Shown here: positions 35,298 through 46,704 of the stretch, in pieces
How positions within the stretch are numbered: position 1 is the stretch's first letter
Layout: the number at the start of each line of letters is the position of its first letter
Source of the DNA: Phyllostachys edulis
Lineage: Eukaryota > Streptophyta > Magnoliopsida > Poales > Poaceae
DNA length: 64,000 bases
Reading direction: 5' to 3'
NCBI GenBank assembly: GCA_036346405.1
Contig: CM070566.1
Coordinates: forward strand, 11,380,355 to 11,444,354
Program-made: the position numbers and the translations under genes
Notes under the pieces: generated by a model
Database searches by the model: none
Told to the model about the DNA's origin: nothing
The model's input: only the letters and a program-made list of their open reading frames with translations

Positions 35298-35996
35298 CAA
35301 GCGGGACGGCGCGCGCGGAGCCGGCGAGGCGGAGGTAGAGTTCTTGCCGAGGAAAGGAAGGAGAGGAAGGAACGCGTCGCTGTCCAGGCTCTTGTGTGCT
35401 CGACGTGCCTTTCGATGGCATCCACAGGCAGATATAAAGAAAGCAGATATCAGAGTTGCCGCTGCTGTCGTGTGTCAAAAACTGTGGCTTTTGAGGGAGA
35501 ACAGAAGTGGTAGTCGTGGGTCATGCTGCCATTGTGCTTTTGTGCACACTTGTTCTTGCCATTGCCAAATGGAGCGCACAAGCACACACAAAAAAAAAGG
35601 AGGGAAAAATGGCAGGAAATAAAGGATGGTAAAATGGGAGTCTTTGGGAGTTGGGATGGTTGGAGGTTTTGCCTCTGAGATTGACATCTTGGAGGCTTGC
35701 TAAATGGATGAGGTTCAAGTTGGGGGTGCCATGGACCACAATGTGTGGTTTGAGTTTTATGACTTGTAATTTTCAGTTTTGCTGATGTGAAAAAAGAAAG
35801 AAAGGAAGATGATGGTTTGTGTTGTTGAGGATTTTGGGGTGATGGGATCAATTTATCTGTTTGTCTTTTGTACTGGGGTGGATAAAGAGCCATGATTAGG
35901 TTTTGTTTTATTTCATGCTTCAGGCTCAGTGATTAATAGTGGGAGTATTTCATAAACAATAGCAGTAATTGTGATTCCTCGTTAGGGGCTTGATTG
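35298..35996. promoter_or_regulatory. NADK2 upstream region
   Basis: GC-rich leader near 35300-35400 passing into AT-rich DNA. No clear TATA box was found on the minus strand and no other gene was recognised. Open frames here (e.g. 35145-35513 plus, 35450-35893 minus) lack domains. Confidence 0.45.
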
Positions 35997-37330
35997 CGAT
36001 GGCGGATCTGAGATGGATGCTCGAAGTTCTGATAATATTAATCAATATAGAACATAAAGATCCACAAGAGTAAAAATGGAAGTACTAATTGTTTGTACCA
36101 GAGATAACATCTTAATTCTCAAAAAATTCAAAGAAATTATAAAATAATTAAGAAAATTACAATTTAACTTGACGGTGCTTCATGTCTTAGAAGCAAGATA
36201 TGATGTCATCATCTTTAACTTGCAGGAAAAATTCTTGCTCAAGAAATGTGACCAAGCAGTCATTCAAGTATTGCTCACTCATTCTATTTCTTAGTTTATT
36301 CTTCACATACTTCATTGAAGAAAATAATTTCTCATCAGTAGCAATTGCTACAGGAAGAATTAACACCAATTTGATAAGCTTGTAAACAATTTTATAATGG
36401 AGGTTCTTCTTTGATTGAATAAGCATAATTGATAGCTCGACAAGATTTTTCACTTTTCTAAACCTTTCATCTCTACGCATATCAGTAATGAAGTGTGTAA
36501 GTTGAAAGGGAAGATGCATCAATTTTGTGCTTGAAAAATCTTTAGGATAAAGCTGAGCAAGCCTAACCAAGTTTTCCTTGTCATAAGCAACGAATGAATC
36601 AGCAGGATTGAATGAAGACATGCAAAGAAGCGAATTCGTGTTTACCTCATCAAACCTGTCATTAAGCTCTCGAAGTTGTCTATCAATGACACTTAAAAAC
36701 ATTTCAACATGGAAGCGATGGAGATTCTTGACTTTTTTTAAGAACCTTTTGGATCTTGCAACCGGCTTATAGAAACCATCCATTTTAGCAACTTTGATGC
36801 CATTATTCACACAAAAGGAAGTGACATCATTAAGAAAAGTTTCTCATCCATCATCCTCTCGCAATAACTGCAATTGAGTCTTTGTCAAATAAATGCGATC
36901 AATTGCATTAACAATATCTTGATCCCTCTTTTGCAAAGCATTGTTTAAGTCATCTGTGTACCCAAATATGGTTAGCAACAAGTGTGCCATGAAAACAAAC
37001 TCAAATGATGTCAAATAGTTTGAGCTTGTATAGCTTCTGTGCTTGAAGTGTGATCTTCTCTAATCTTTATAAGAACTCGTGGGATTGAAGGATACATAGA
37101 GATGACATGCATAATATTTTTATAGTGGGATACCCAACGAGTATCACCCGGCCTACCTAAGCCCATCTCTTGATTCAAACCCCGGCCACTTTCAATGTCA
37201 CCCAGTTCTAATGCCTCTACAATCTGTTGAGCTTGAGCTACTCGAAGCATTTGTATCTTTTTATAATACATCCCTAAAACATTCAACAAATATGCAAGTT
37301 GCTGAAAGAACCAAACACAATCACCATTCT
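35997..37330 (-). mobile_element. hAT transposase remnant (DUF4371/hAT C-terminal family)
   Basis: The minus strand carries the middle and C-terminal parts of a hAT transposase. 37011-37289 reads QQIVEALELGDIESGRGLNQ then GRPGDTRWVSHYKN. Around 36810-37010, in another frame, are TSFEFVFMAHLLLTIFGYTD and LNNALQKRDQDIVNAI, with a TGA where Trp is expected. 36187-36810 reads NTNSLLCMSSFNPADSF, IATDEKLFSSMKYVKNKLRN and SEQYLNDCLVTFLE. The left edge (cgatggcggatctgag, 35997) is a decayed version of the terminal repeat of the 1423-2399 element. The right side is cut by an LTR fragment at ~37335. Confidence 0.8.
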
Positions 37331-37334
37331 CCTT

Positions 37335-40033
37335 AGTAACATATTCATATGAGTATATACAACTTGCGTAGTTTGTATAAACTCATATTTGGTATATATA
37401 ACTTGTGTAGTTCATACATACTCATATGTGAGCATATAAGACTTGTGTAGTCCATATATGCTCGTATATCTTAATATTCATTTATGTGCAAATTGAAGTG
37501 ATTATCATCAATTACCAAAGAGGGAAAGATTGTGGTATATTGTCCCAACCATTATGAGTTAATGGTATGTTGTGGTAATTAATGATAATCATATTGTGGA
37601 ACTAACATTTCCCATGAGTTGGATAAGCATGTTAGGTTCCATGGTTGGAGACTTTGGATGACATCATGTGTTGATTGTCATCAAGTCAAAGTTCGAGATA
37701 AAGGAAATCATCATGTGTTAATGATGTTCGAGTCAAGATCGCGAAGTGAAGAGCTTGAAGTAAAGGATGCATCATGTGTTGATGCGCATCAAGTTCAAGA
37801 AGAGGAAATCATCGTGTGTCGATGATGTTCAAGAACAGGAGATGGTCATGAGTTGATCGTCAAGTCAAGTGAAGACCCATCATGTGTTGACGGAGGTCAA
37901 GTGAAGAGTGCATCATGTGTTGATGCATATTCAAGTCAAGAACCTGGACTTGAAGTGAGGATGTGCGTCATCAAGCTTCAAGTGGTTGCTCAAGGCAAAG
38001 GTATGGCTAGCTAGGGCTAAGGATGTGTTCCTAGTCTTGTACCGGTCTCGGTGTTTGGTTGGTAGACCGGATTGCTAGTATAAGTTGCCGTACTATTAAG
38101 AGGGGTCTTGACTAGTAGCGTGAGTTAGTCATGTGTTGATAACTCATTGTAATTGCTCTAGCTCACTGCGGCATGTTGCCTATATTTGCAAATGTGTTTT
38201 GCAAATAGCTAAGGCTCATGCGAAATTCTTGCAGCTTGTGATTTTAGTTTGCAATTGTGTCTTGCAATTGGTTTAAGTCTTTGTATCGTATTTCTTGTGG
38301 TGTTGATCTTAAAAGTTGGCAAATGTGTTTTGCAACTTGTTGAGGATCTTGTTGTTAACTCTTGTTTGCATTTGGTTTGAGTTTCTGAAAAAATGTTTTG
38401 AAAAACAATAAGACCGCAAGTGTTGAGAGGTATTACCGCAAGTCGGTAATACCGAAGTTTAAATGGTGGTATAACTTTTCCAGAGAGGAAGTTTTGGAAG
38501 ATTTTCTTGAACCCCAAAAACGGTATGACCGCTGTGTATGAGCGGTATTACCGTGAGTCAGTAATATCGAAATAAAGAAGCGGTATTTTTTAACAGAGAA
38601 CGTGTTTTAGGAGTCTTTCTGGGAATCTTGAGAGCGGTAAGACCGCAAGTGTAAAGTGGTATTACCGCAGTTCGTTTGGTCCAAAAGTGGTGGACAGTCA
38701 GATCTTGATCCAACGGTCCACGTGTCGGACCGAATGTTTCCAAGTGTTTTGGCTCTCCGTGAGAATCGGTATGACCGCACCTATGTAGCGGTATTACCGC
38801 AAGTCGGTGATACCGATGTTTTAATGGCGGTTCGTTTTTTCCAGAGAAGATGTCATTCATGTTTCTCCTGAGATTTCTAAGTCCCTGGAAATCGGTAATA
38901 CCGATATAGCCGAGCGGTATTACCGTTGTGCGGTAATACCGAATTATAGTTGGCGGTAATACCGCAACACTTTTGTAACGGCTAGTTCAAAGTGCTTTTT
39001 ACTGTTGAATCCAACCGTTGAGCGATTCTTGTAATCTAGGAGTTTCAATGGCGGTATACGAAATCTGATTTGTTCAGAAGTTTGTCCCAACGGCTAGTTT
39101 GTGTGTATGGGCTATAAATAGCCACCTTGGCGGTCGGGAGGCGTTCTTTGGTGTTGTTGCTAAGGTCATAGCATGTGTTGCTAGTGCCTTATTCATTCCT
39201 TTGAGCTAAGAGCGAGCCATCTCTACTCTTTAGTGCATGTGTTGCACTTAGTGAGGTTAGAGAGCAAACCCTAAGTGCATGTGTTGCCTTAGGTGGTGGA
39301 TTTAGTATCCATTGAGCTTAGACACTTGATTAGGTCAAGTGAGAGTTCTAGACTTGCTACTCTTGGTGTTTGCCGACACCTAGACGGCGTGGTGGCGTCG
39401 TTGCACCGGTGAGCTTCTCAAAGAAGATTGTGAGAAGACCCGGACAGTTTGTGAGTGGCTTGGTGCTCGCCATCTCCAGAGTGGAGTAAGAGTAACCCTA
39501 GTGGAGTGAGGTGTTGGTTCGGTTTGGAACCGGTTCAATTGGTTTGGACTTACCTCGAAGGCGTTGGCTTAATTTGTGGAGCCGGTCCAATTGGTTTGGG
39601 CTTGCCTCAACGTGGATTAGAGGAGACCGGCAAGTCTCGGAACACCACGGTAAAACATCAATGTGTCTTTGTGGTGTGATCTCTTTTACCTTACTATTGC
39701 ATTTACAGTCATTGTGTATGAATGCTTGATTCACTTTGTGCAATTTATATACATTGTATTAAATTGCTTATTCTTTTTGTGTATGATTGCAATAGTTATT
39801 CATTACCTTGTGCTATTTACTTTGCTAATTGAATTGCTTATAAGTCTTGCTTAATTGTTGTATTCTTTAATAGACTTGTATTGTTGGTGCACTTAGTTGA
39901 ACTTAGTTGTTTTAGGCTTTAATTGTGCAAAACCGTTTTGATATTAGCTTCTGCATTAAAAATCGGTTTTAGCCAAAAGGATTTTAAAAACCTCCTATTC
40001 ACCCCCCCTCTAGTCGGCCTCCTCGATCTTACA
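37335..40033 (+). repeat. Old, 5'-truncated LTR of the element-B family
   Basis: It aligns by eye with the last ~2.7 kb of the element-B LTRs: the tattcatatgagtata array, gaagtg(a/g)ttatcatcaattacca, the catcatgtgttgatg array, tagctaagg..atgtgttcctagtc, cccaacggctagtttgtgtg, and the end tagtcggcctcctcgatcttaca at 40033. The first ~700 bp of the LTR are missing where it meets the hAT remnant. No primer-binding site follows, so it is a solo or truncated LTR. It diverges visibly from both B LTRs and is therefore older. Confidence 0.85.
38428..38970. repeat. Array of CGGTATTACCG-type hairpins in the old LTR
   Basis: Long stems around five-base loops lie at 38430-38454 (loop CAAGT, 10-bp perfect arms), 38543-38569 (loop TGAGT), 38789-38815 (loop CAAGT) and 38915-38941 (loop TTGTG, 11-bp perfect arms). 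Further single palindromic CGGTAATACCG or ACCGC/GCGGT motifs lie between. The corresponding stretch of the B LTRs (~52700-53200) has more degenerate versions. Confidence 0.85.
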
Positions 40034-40135
40034 TCCGCGCCCAGCCCCGCTCGCTCGAACCCCTCTCCCTCCTCTTCTCCCATACGGCGATCACTTTGCG
40101 TACTCTACCATGTTGCATGGCTCCTTCAGTGCGCT
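40034..40135. other. Short GC-rich segment between two LTRs
   Basis: About 100 bases, CT/GC-rich, without coding signal. Removing the solo LTR would join it directly to the similar GC-rich sequence starting at 43201. Confidence 0.5.
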
Positions 40136-43100
40136 TGTAACATTCCAATTTTTCTGAAGTTTAAGAATCTTTTTTAGTAGTTTAGCTCTGTACGAAAATT
40201 CACCAAAAGTTTTATTGGAATTAAAATAAAGCTTAATATGGACTTTCGAAAGCAAAACAATTTAATATGATTAATGTCAACATCAACTATTATCAAAATT
40301 ATTTTATTCGGATTCTATGTGCTTGGATATATTTTCTAGATTTTTCTAGAATTTTTAAAGTGCATTTGCTATTTCTAATTGCCATTTACATTTTCTGTAA
40401 TTTCTAAAATGGAAAAGCTAATTAAAGTCTCAGAAAGTCTTTTGGGCCGAATTTCCTAACCTACCGGCCTAATTCTCGCTTCCAGCCCAACTCTTACGCA
40501 GCCCACATCTTCCTCCCTCCTTCCGCACTAGTCCCATCGGTCACTCTCGCTCGCGCCATTTGCTACGCCAACTCTTCGGAGCTGGTCTCGCTGTCTAGTG
40601 GGCCCCACCGAATCTTTGTGCTTTGTCTCCAGATCAGTTGGGGATTCGTTTCTGCCGCCGCGTGATCCTCTTTCGACATGCGCACCTTGGACTCCCTCAG
40701 GCCGCCGTGTATAATAGGAGAGGGAGCCCTTGACCTCCATACCCAACCCTAGCCACCTCAGCGCCGGAGCAAGGCCCTAGACGCCGGAATCACTCAGAGA
40801 AGTCATCCCGCCACCGCAACTACGTCGAGCTATCTCGTCGCTCGAGCTCCATCGTCCACACCTTCGGCATCGCGCGGTCGAGAGCTACGCCCTGGTAGCC
40901 TTGGTTCCGCCGGAGCGCCACCGGAGAGCGGATTCTGTCGAGCTCGAAACCTCGTAGCCGCATAAACCTCACCGCTGGCCATCCTAGTCACCCTCTAGCA
41001 CCCATGAGCACCTCTTCGAGATCCCCGTAACATCCTTTACGCGTTGGTACCACGCACCACCACCAAGACACCGTCAATCGCCGGAACCCTTGGTTCCCGA
41101 GCTTCGCCGGCGTCAAAGCTGACATGGCCAGCCACCTCCTCACCACGTTAGCCCGTTTTGCTGGCGTGTCGCCCACGCATCAACCTCGTTAGTGCCCGTG
41201 TGGCACACCTAAACCCTACCTAGATCCAAAACTCGGTGGATTAAGTCCACAGTGAACCCAGTCTCTAACGTGTGGGTCCCACATGTCAGGAGGTTTTCTA
41301 GTTTCTTTTCTTTTTCTTTTCGACTGAAATTATAGGGCTGACGTCATTAACTGATTTTTTAGTAGAAAAATAATTTGAAATATTTCAAAAAAAAAATCCC
41401 GTTTTTGTTTAATTCTTTAGGTTTAGATCTTCCAAAAGCCATATCTTCTTCATCCAAACTCCGATTGAGCCTATTAAAATTTCTAAATTCAAGCTATATT
41501 TTCCTGAGATTTTTATTTAATTTTTAGAGTTTGTTTTTATTTCTGTTTTGTATTTATTTGGTTTATTTTCTTTCTTTGTGAGTAGACGTTGATACTTCGG
41601 AGAATTTTGAGCAAGGAGAAGTACATCAAGATCAATCCCAGGATTTATTGCATGGAAAGTCGTGGTCCGTTGATCATATTGAACCTATGATTTCAAAAGT
41701 ATATTATTTTATATCAATTGCATGCTATCTTTATACAAATAGTTTTGGGATTAGCGATCACCTGTTGTCATTATGCCTTCATTGATTATTTGAGTGCTAT
41801 GAATCCTTTGACACCTTAGCATAGATAATTTTAGTTGGACATATTTATATCACCAACATGGGTATCGTACAAGTGCTTAGTTCAGCTTAGTTACGATGGG
41901 TTCGTTATCACATGTGTCATAATGATTAATCTTCACTTAATAAAATATGGAATCGTGGTGGTTAGCCACTATTGTTAAAATTTGTGTACCATGACAAGGT
42001 ATGTCATTGGTCTTGGTTAAACAAAATAATTTTCGCCTGGGCTAGCGGTTGTGCAGTGAGGGTGTGAATTTAACACGTTGTGGGTTTGTGGTAGACTCGC
42101 CTGAGTAACTTGTCAAGGACTTAATCTTGTGCATCGTTGAACTGGGCCTTAATCGTACAACCACATATCTAATGGGACGGACCTAGCTAACTAATTAGCA
42201 ATGTCTTAGTTTCGGTTCTGTCTTGGAAGCGTGAGTTGCGGGATAGACGTATATTCACGATGGCGCAAGAGGAGGGGCCCTGTTTGGTCATAAAGACATT
42301 CAGTGTTGAAACCTTAGCGGGTAGAATTAGCTTAAGAAGGAGCTTTGTAAAGGCCTTGTGATGATCACTTAAGTCGCACGCCTAAGGAAGTGTGGTCAGA
42401 CTCTTTGAGTTAATTAATCTTTTGTGGGGAAAGTTGTACAACCTCTACAGATTGTTAAAAACTATTCAAATAGCCATGTCCGTGGTTATGGACGTGCTCA
42501 GGGATTTCACACGAGAGGTAGAGTTTCTTAATAAAATATATCGGAGTGTGAATGGGAAGTTCACTTGATGAATATAATGTTTATTTGGTGAATGGGTAAT
42601 TCACTTGGTGATTGTCTTGAGAAGTGAATGGGTAGTTCACGGGTTGTTTCAAAGAAATTGTTTATTTATTTGTTATTCTTTTCAATTACGCATTTCAATA
42701 TATTTATTGTATTTATCGTCAATGTTGCTTTATACAAAAGAACCATACAGCTAACCTTTGTTCAAGCCCTGCATGAATACTATTTGCATATATTTCCCCA
42801 CGACTTCCTGAGTACTTTATGTACTCACGGCTTTATGTCATTATTGCTCAGTTGAAGAATATCAAGCTGATAAAGAGTTCTTCGCCCAGGAGTACCATGA
42901 AGGTTTTACGGATTACGATACGCTCTCCACTCGATTACCTGTGGGCATGTTGATTGGCCTTTCCAAGTTTTCCCGTTCCACTGCAAGAGTTTATTTGTTT
43001 CTTTAGCCCTGCATGGCAAGTTAAGTAAACATTGACCATAAGGTTCAGTTATTATTACTATTGTTACTTTGAGATCTTTTTAGTTAAATCGAATAAATGG

Positions 43101-43200
43101 ATGGTATTTCACCATTGTTTCCTGTGTGAGCTACTTACTGATCTAGGACTAGTTCAGAATACACAGAGGGTTCCTGAATCGTATTTTTTTTGTCCCGACA
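40136..43200 (+). mobile_element. Solo LTR, gypsy-like, ~3.07 kb
   Basis: Begins tgtaacattcc and ends tgtcccgaca (TG...CA). The flanking 5-mers gcgct (40131-40135) and ccgct (43201-43205) match at four of five bases, as expected for a target duplication. Inside are a TATA-like gtataatagg at ~40709 followed by a GC-rich leader, a long AT-rich body, and gagtactttatgtactcacgg near 42810, typical of long gypsy LTRs. No internal region or second LTR is present, so it likely arose by LTR-LTR recombination. Orientation is inferred from the TGTAAC start. Confidence 0.75.
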
Positions 43201-44360
43201 CCGCTCCTCCCGTGTTGCCCCACTCGGCCAAGCCTTCCTCTACCCCTTCCCCCTCCTCCATTCTCTCCCTCACCGAAGTCCCCTCACCCCCCCACTGCCG
43301 AAGCTCCCATTTCTCTCTCCAAGCCAGCCGTGACTCCACCTCCCTCTCCAGTCATCCGTTCTTCGCGCCAACCACGTCACGAGGTGCCTCTCGGTCACCT
43401 CCCCCCATCCCCCGAGTTCACCCTCTCCTCTCCCGTCCATCTCGCCGCATTCGGCATTTTCCCGTCACCTGCCGAAGCTCGTTCTTCTTCACGTTCTGCC
43501 GCTGTCCTTGATCTTCTAGCAACATCGATACCACCGTTGAGTTCTTCGCTCCGTGTTCTACGTTGTGCTCTCGCTCCCATCGCCAGAAGATCGTTGGAGC
43601 TCTGTCGGCCCCTAGAGCCGCCGTCGGCTATGCATATGTCTCGCTGCCGCCACCCTTGGGTTCCCCATCGCTGCGGGATTCCATTTTTTGCTGTTGCCCG
43701 GCCACCACATAGCTCTCCCCGCCGGTGCCGCCGCTTGCTCTACCGCCTAGAGTAGCTGCCCTTGCTTGCTGCTGCTTCTCCTTTCTTTCTTTTGCCTTTA
43801 CCTCTATGACATGTGGTTCTTTCTTGGCATACTATCATCCTCTTCTTTCACATCTCTCTCTCTTGGAAATGGGCCATGCTTGTCATTCTCGGTTGCTTTT
43901 CTTCGAAAAAATCAACATAGCAATTCCATTCTATTTTCTCTCTCTAAGGAATTTTCTATCATTTCATGTGAGCGCAAACTTCCGGATGTTCGTAATTAGC
44001 CACTATAAATAGGGGTGGTTGCTGTCCAGCAGCCCCCAAGTACTTCATTTGAAGAAACCCTAGCGTGTTTTAGGGTTTTAGAGAGAAAGGTGGAGAGGTT
44101 AGGTTTCTAGGCTTTGGATTGATTGTGTGCTCATGAATTGAGCTCTTGTCCTCCTGGAGGGAGTGGCTGTAAACCTACATCAAACTCAAATCAATCTATG
44201 CAAGATTTCTCCAAGTTAAGTTTCTTCTTGTTCTTACCCTTTGTTATGTGATTTTGAGGCTTTTGTTGATCCAGTAGTTTTCCTAGCTTGCTGTGATGTG
44301 TAGAAACCCTTCGAGGATCATCTTGAACATTCTTTACTCACGAGCAAGGTTTAGATCGCA
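43201..44360 (+). other. GC-rich leader-like segment with TATA, unassigned
   Basis: 43201-43760 is C/T-rich and opens frames (43032-43511, 43330-43755) with Pro/Ser/Arg composition and no domain. A ccactataaatagggg TATA-like motif lies at ~44002-44017, followed by gaaaccctagcgtgttttagggttttagag, which resembles a plant 5' leader. It may be the upstream LTR part (U3/R) of copia element A or a separate disrupted element. Confidence 0.35.
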
Positions 44361-44833
44361 TTTTTCATTTTGACTCAGTTTTTTAACGCCCTTCACTCAA
44401 ATGGAAAAATGTTAGAACTTTGGCAAAGATCTTGACGATCGTTGCTTAGAATAGGTTTCTGATATCCTTAGGAAGGTGTGTCTCAAGTTTAGAATCGTAG
44501 ATCAAAAGTTAGATCAATTTGTGCTTTGGACGTCGGGCAGTTTTCCCTGTTCATCGTTAGGTGCGGTCGAGACGCTCGGTGCCTGTTGGTCGGACCGGGT
44601 CGGTCGATCGCTGGTGCACGTCGGTCAGACCGCCAGACTCATTTTGGGTTTGAGTTTTTGTGTCTTTTTCTTTGGGGTTTTAAGTTGGATTCAACACAAG
44701 TTTTCTACTATACTTGTTCTTTGATTTTCATAGCTCTCGTAGCTATTGAAGTGAAAATCGTGTTGAATTCAAACTAGGTAAAAAGGATTCATGCTCCTAT
44801 TCACCCCCCTCTAGTCGCCTTTCCGGTCCTACA
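44361..44833 (+). repeat. Copia element A, 5' LTR (recognisable part)
   Basis: 473 bases that reappear, diverged, as 50266-50616 plus 62091-62212. It ends tctagtcgcctttccggtcctaca at 44833, followed at once by a primer-binding-like sequence. It contains a cluster of short CGGTC-(A/G)-GACC(G) motifs (44560-44640). The true 5' edge is unclear because the 3' copy is truncated on that side. Confidence 0.8.
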
Positions 44834-44852
44834 ATTAGTATCAGAGCCCGGT
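44834..44852 (+). other. Primer-binding site of copia element A
   Basis: attagtatcagagcccgg adjoins the LTR end. It is one base off the TGGTATCAGAGC core, which is complementary to initiator methionine tRNA in many plant copia elements. Confidence 0.75.
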
Positions 44853-44889
44853 TAGCTCTTCTCATAGATCTTAACCGGTGTTTGGAGCC

Positions 44890-46704
44890 ATGGCGACTGA
44901 CAAGTATTCAACCAAACCACCAGTGTTTGATGGAGTCGATTTTGCTTACTAGAAGGCTCGCATGCATGCCAACATCGAGGCTCAAGGGCACGCAATTTGG
45001 CTTAAGGTTAAAAATCCTTATGTTGTGCCAGCCAATGACGATGTGATCACTCCAGATGTGGAGGCAAATAGCAAGGCTCGAAAATTCTTGATTCAAGGGC
45101 TTAGTCGATCTGAGTTTGAGCGTGTCGCTCTTTTGAGGTCTGCTCATGAGATTTGGAAGACCCTTTGTGACTACCACGAGGGCTCTACTGCGATCAAGGA
45201 AGTGAGACAGAACCAACTCAAGAAAGAATACTCAAAGATCGAACAAAGGCCCGGTGAATCTTTGGATGAGTTGTGGGGAAGATTCTCAAAAATCCTTCAT
45301 GACTTACGTGATGTGGATCTTGTGTTCACTGAATCTAAAAATGCACGTCGGCTCTTGGGTGCTCTTGATGTGAAAGTCTGGGGGATGAAAATCACTTACA
45401 TCAATGACAACACTGTCATGAGTGAGCTTACCATGGATAAGCTCTACTCGAGGTTGAAGACGTATGAGATTGACTTCATCTCGCATCTCTCCAAGACAGA
45501 GTCGATGGCTTTAGTGGTTGACCCATCTAAGGGTAGTTCTTCTGATACTTTGGATTTTGGCTCATCTGGGTTTTCTTTGTCCGCTTTACACTCTTTGAGC
45601 GATGAGCAGTTAGAGAAGCTACCTGAGGATGACTTAGCCCTCATATCCACAAAATTCATGAGAGCCTACAACAAGGTGAGGAGCAGAAGGAGAGGTGGCC
45701 TGTTACCTGCTTTGAGTATGGTGAGCCAAACAACATTCGGGCTAAATGCCCCCAAGCTGAAGGGCAAGGAGGAGAATGACTTCCGAAGGCGTCCTCAAGC
45801 TCAGGATGCGAAAGCCAAGAAGCCTAACTACAGAAAGTTCGTCAACCGGGTCCTTGCTGCTCTTGATAATGTTGATATGAGCGATGTAGACTCGGGGACG
45901 GAGGACGACGACGATGATTCCCATGGCAAGAATAAGGCCTAGGACTTCACCAGCATGTGCTTCATGGCCAAGAACAGCCTCGACATCGACTCCTCCAACG
46001 ACGATGAGCTTTTCAGCTATCCCGACGAGGTATGCCCCTCACCAAATGAAATGAACCGTGCTTTGGTTGTTGCTAAACGAAATCTGAAAAGGCAAGCTAA
46101 AATGATTAAGAAACAGGATATCATGATTGACAACTTGAACATAGAAGTGGTTAGGCTCAAATCTATTAATCCTGCTGATGATTGTGATTCTTGCTCTAGC
46201 TTGCATGATGAATTGACCAAACTAAAATCTGTTCATTCCTCTATTGCAAATCAACTTAAAGATGCTCTAAATGAACTAGAATCTCTCAAATCTAGTCCTG
46301 CTTGTATGGATGCTATTGCTCTAGATGTGACTGTTGTAGATGTCATTCCTTCACCTTGCTCAAATTGTGCTTTGCTTGAATTGAAGTTAGATAGTGCTAC
46401 AAAAGAATTGATGAAATTTGATGCTAGTCACACTTGTTCTCATTGTGAGGATAATAAAATTAAAGTGAAAGAAATGACTAAAATGGTTCTTCATTCTAAG
46501 ACTGCTTCATGTGAAAATTGTTATAAACTCACAGTTGAGAATGATGCTTTGAATAAGACTCTAGAGGAGAAATCTAAAATTGAACAATCCATGTCCATGA
46601 CTGCATCCAAGAAAGCTGTTGATTCTGCATCTTGTGCTTTTTGTACTGAAGTTGGGACAAATTTAGATAAGATACAAGAGGCGTTTAGAGTCAAATTCAA
46701 ATAG
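44890..46704 (+). pseudogene. Copia element A gag (SIRE-like), broken
   Basis: ATG at 44890 opens the usual PPVFDGVDFAY N-terminus, but TAG at 44950 replaces the expected Trp. The frame then stays open to 45942: UBN2-type Gag core (FEVALLRSA-like FERVALLRSAHEIWKTLCDY, KEVRQNQLKKEYSKIEQ). A zinc knuckle in another frame (~45685) has lost its second Cys and its His (CFEYGEPNNIRAKC). After a stop, 45955-46704 encodes an acidic and coiled-coil-like stretch (MCFMAKNSLDIDSSNDDELF, KMIKKQDIMIDNLN). The extended Gag with a long linker suggests the SIRE/Maximus lineage. Confidence 0.75.

Noticed and set aside
43032..43755. Two overlapping plus-strand frames (159 and 141 codons) as genes
   Set aside because: C/T-rich low-complexity translation, one begins inside the solo LTR, and no domain is recognisable.
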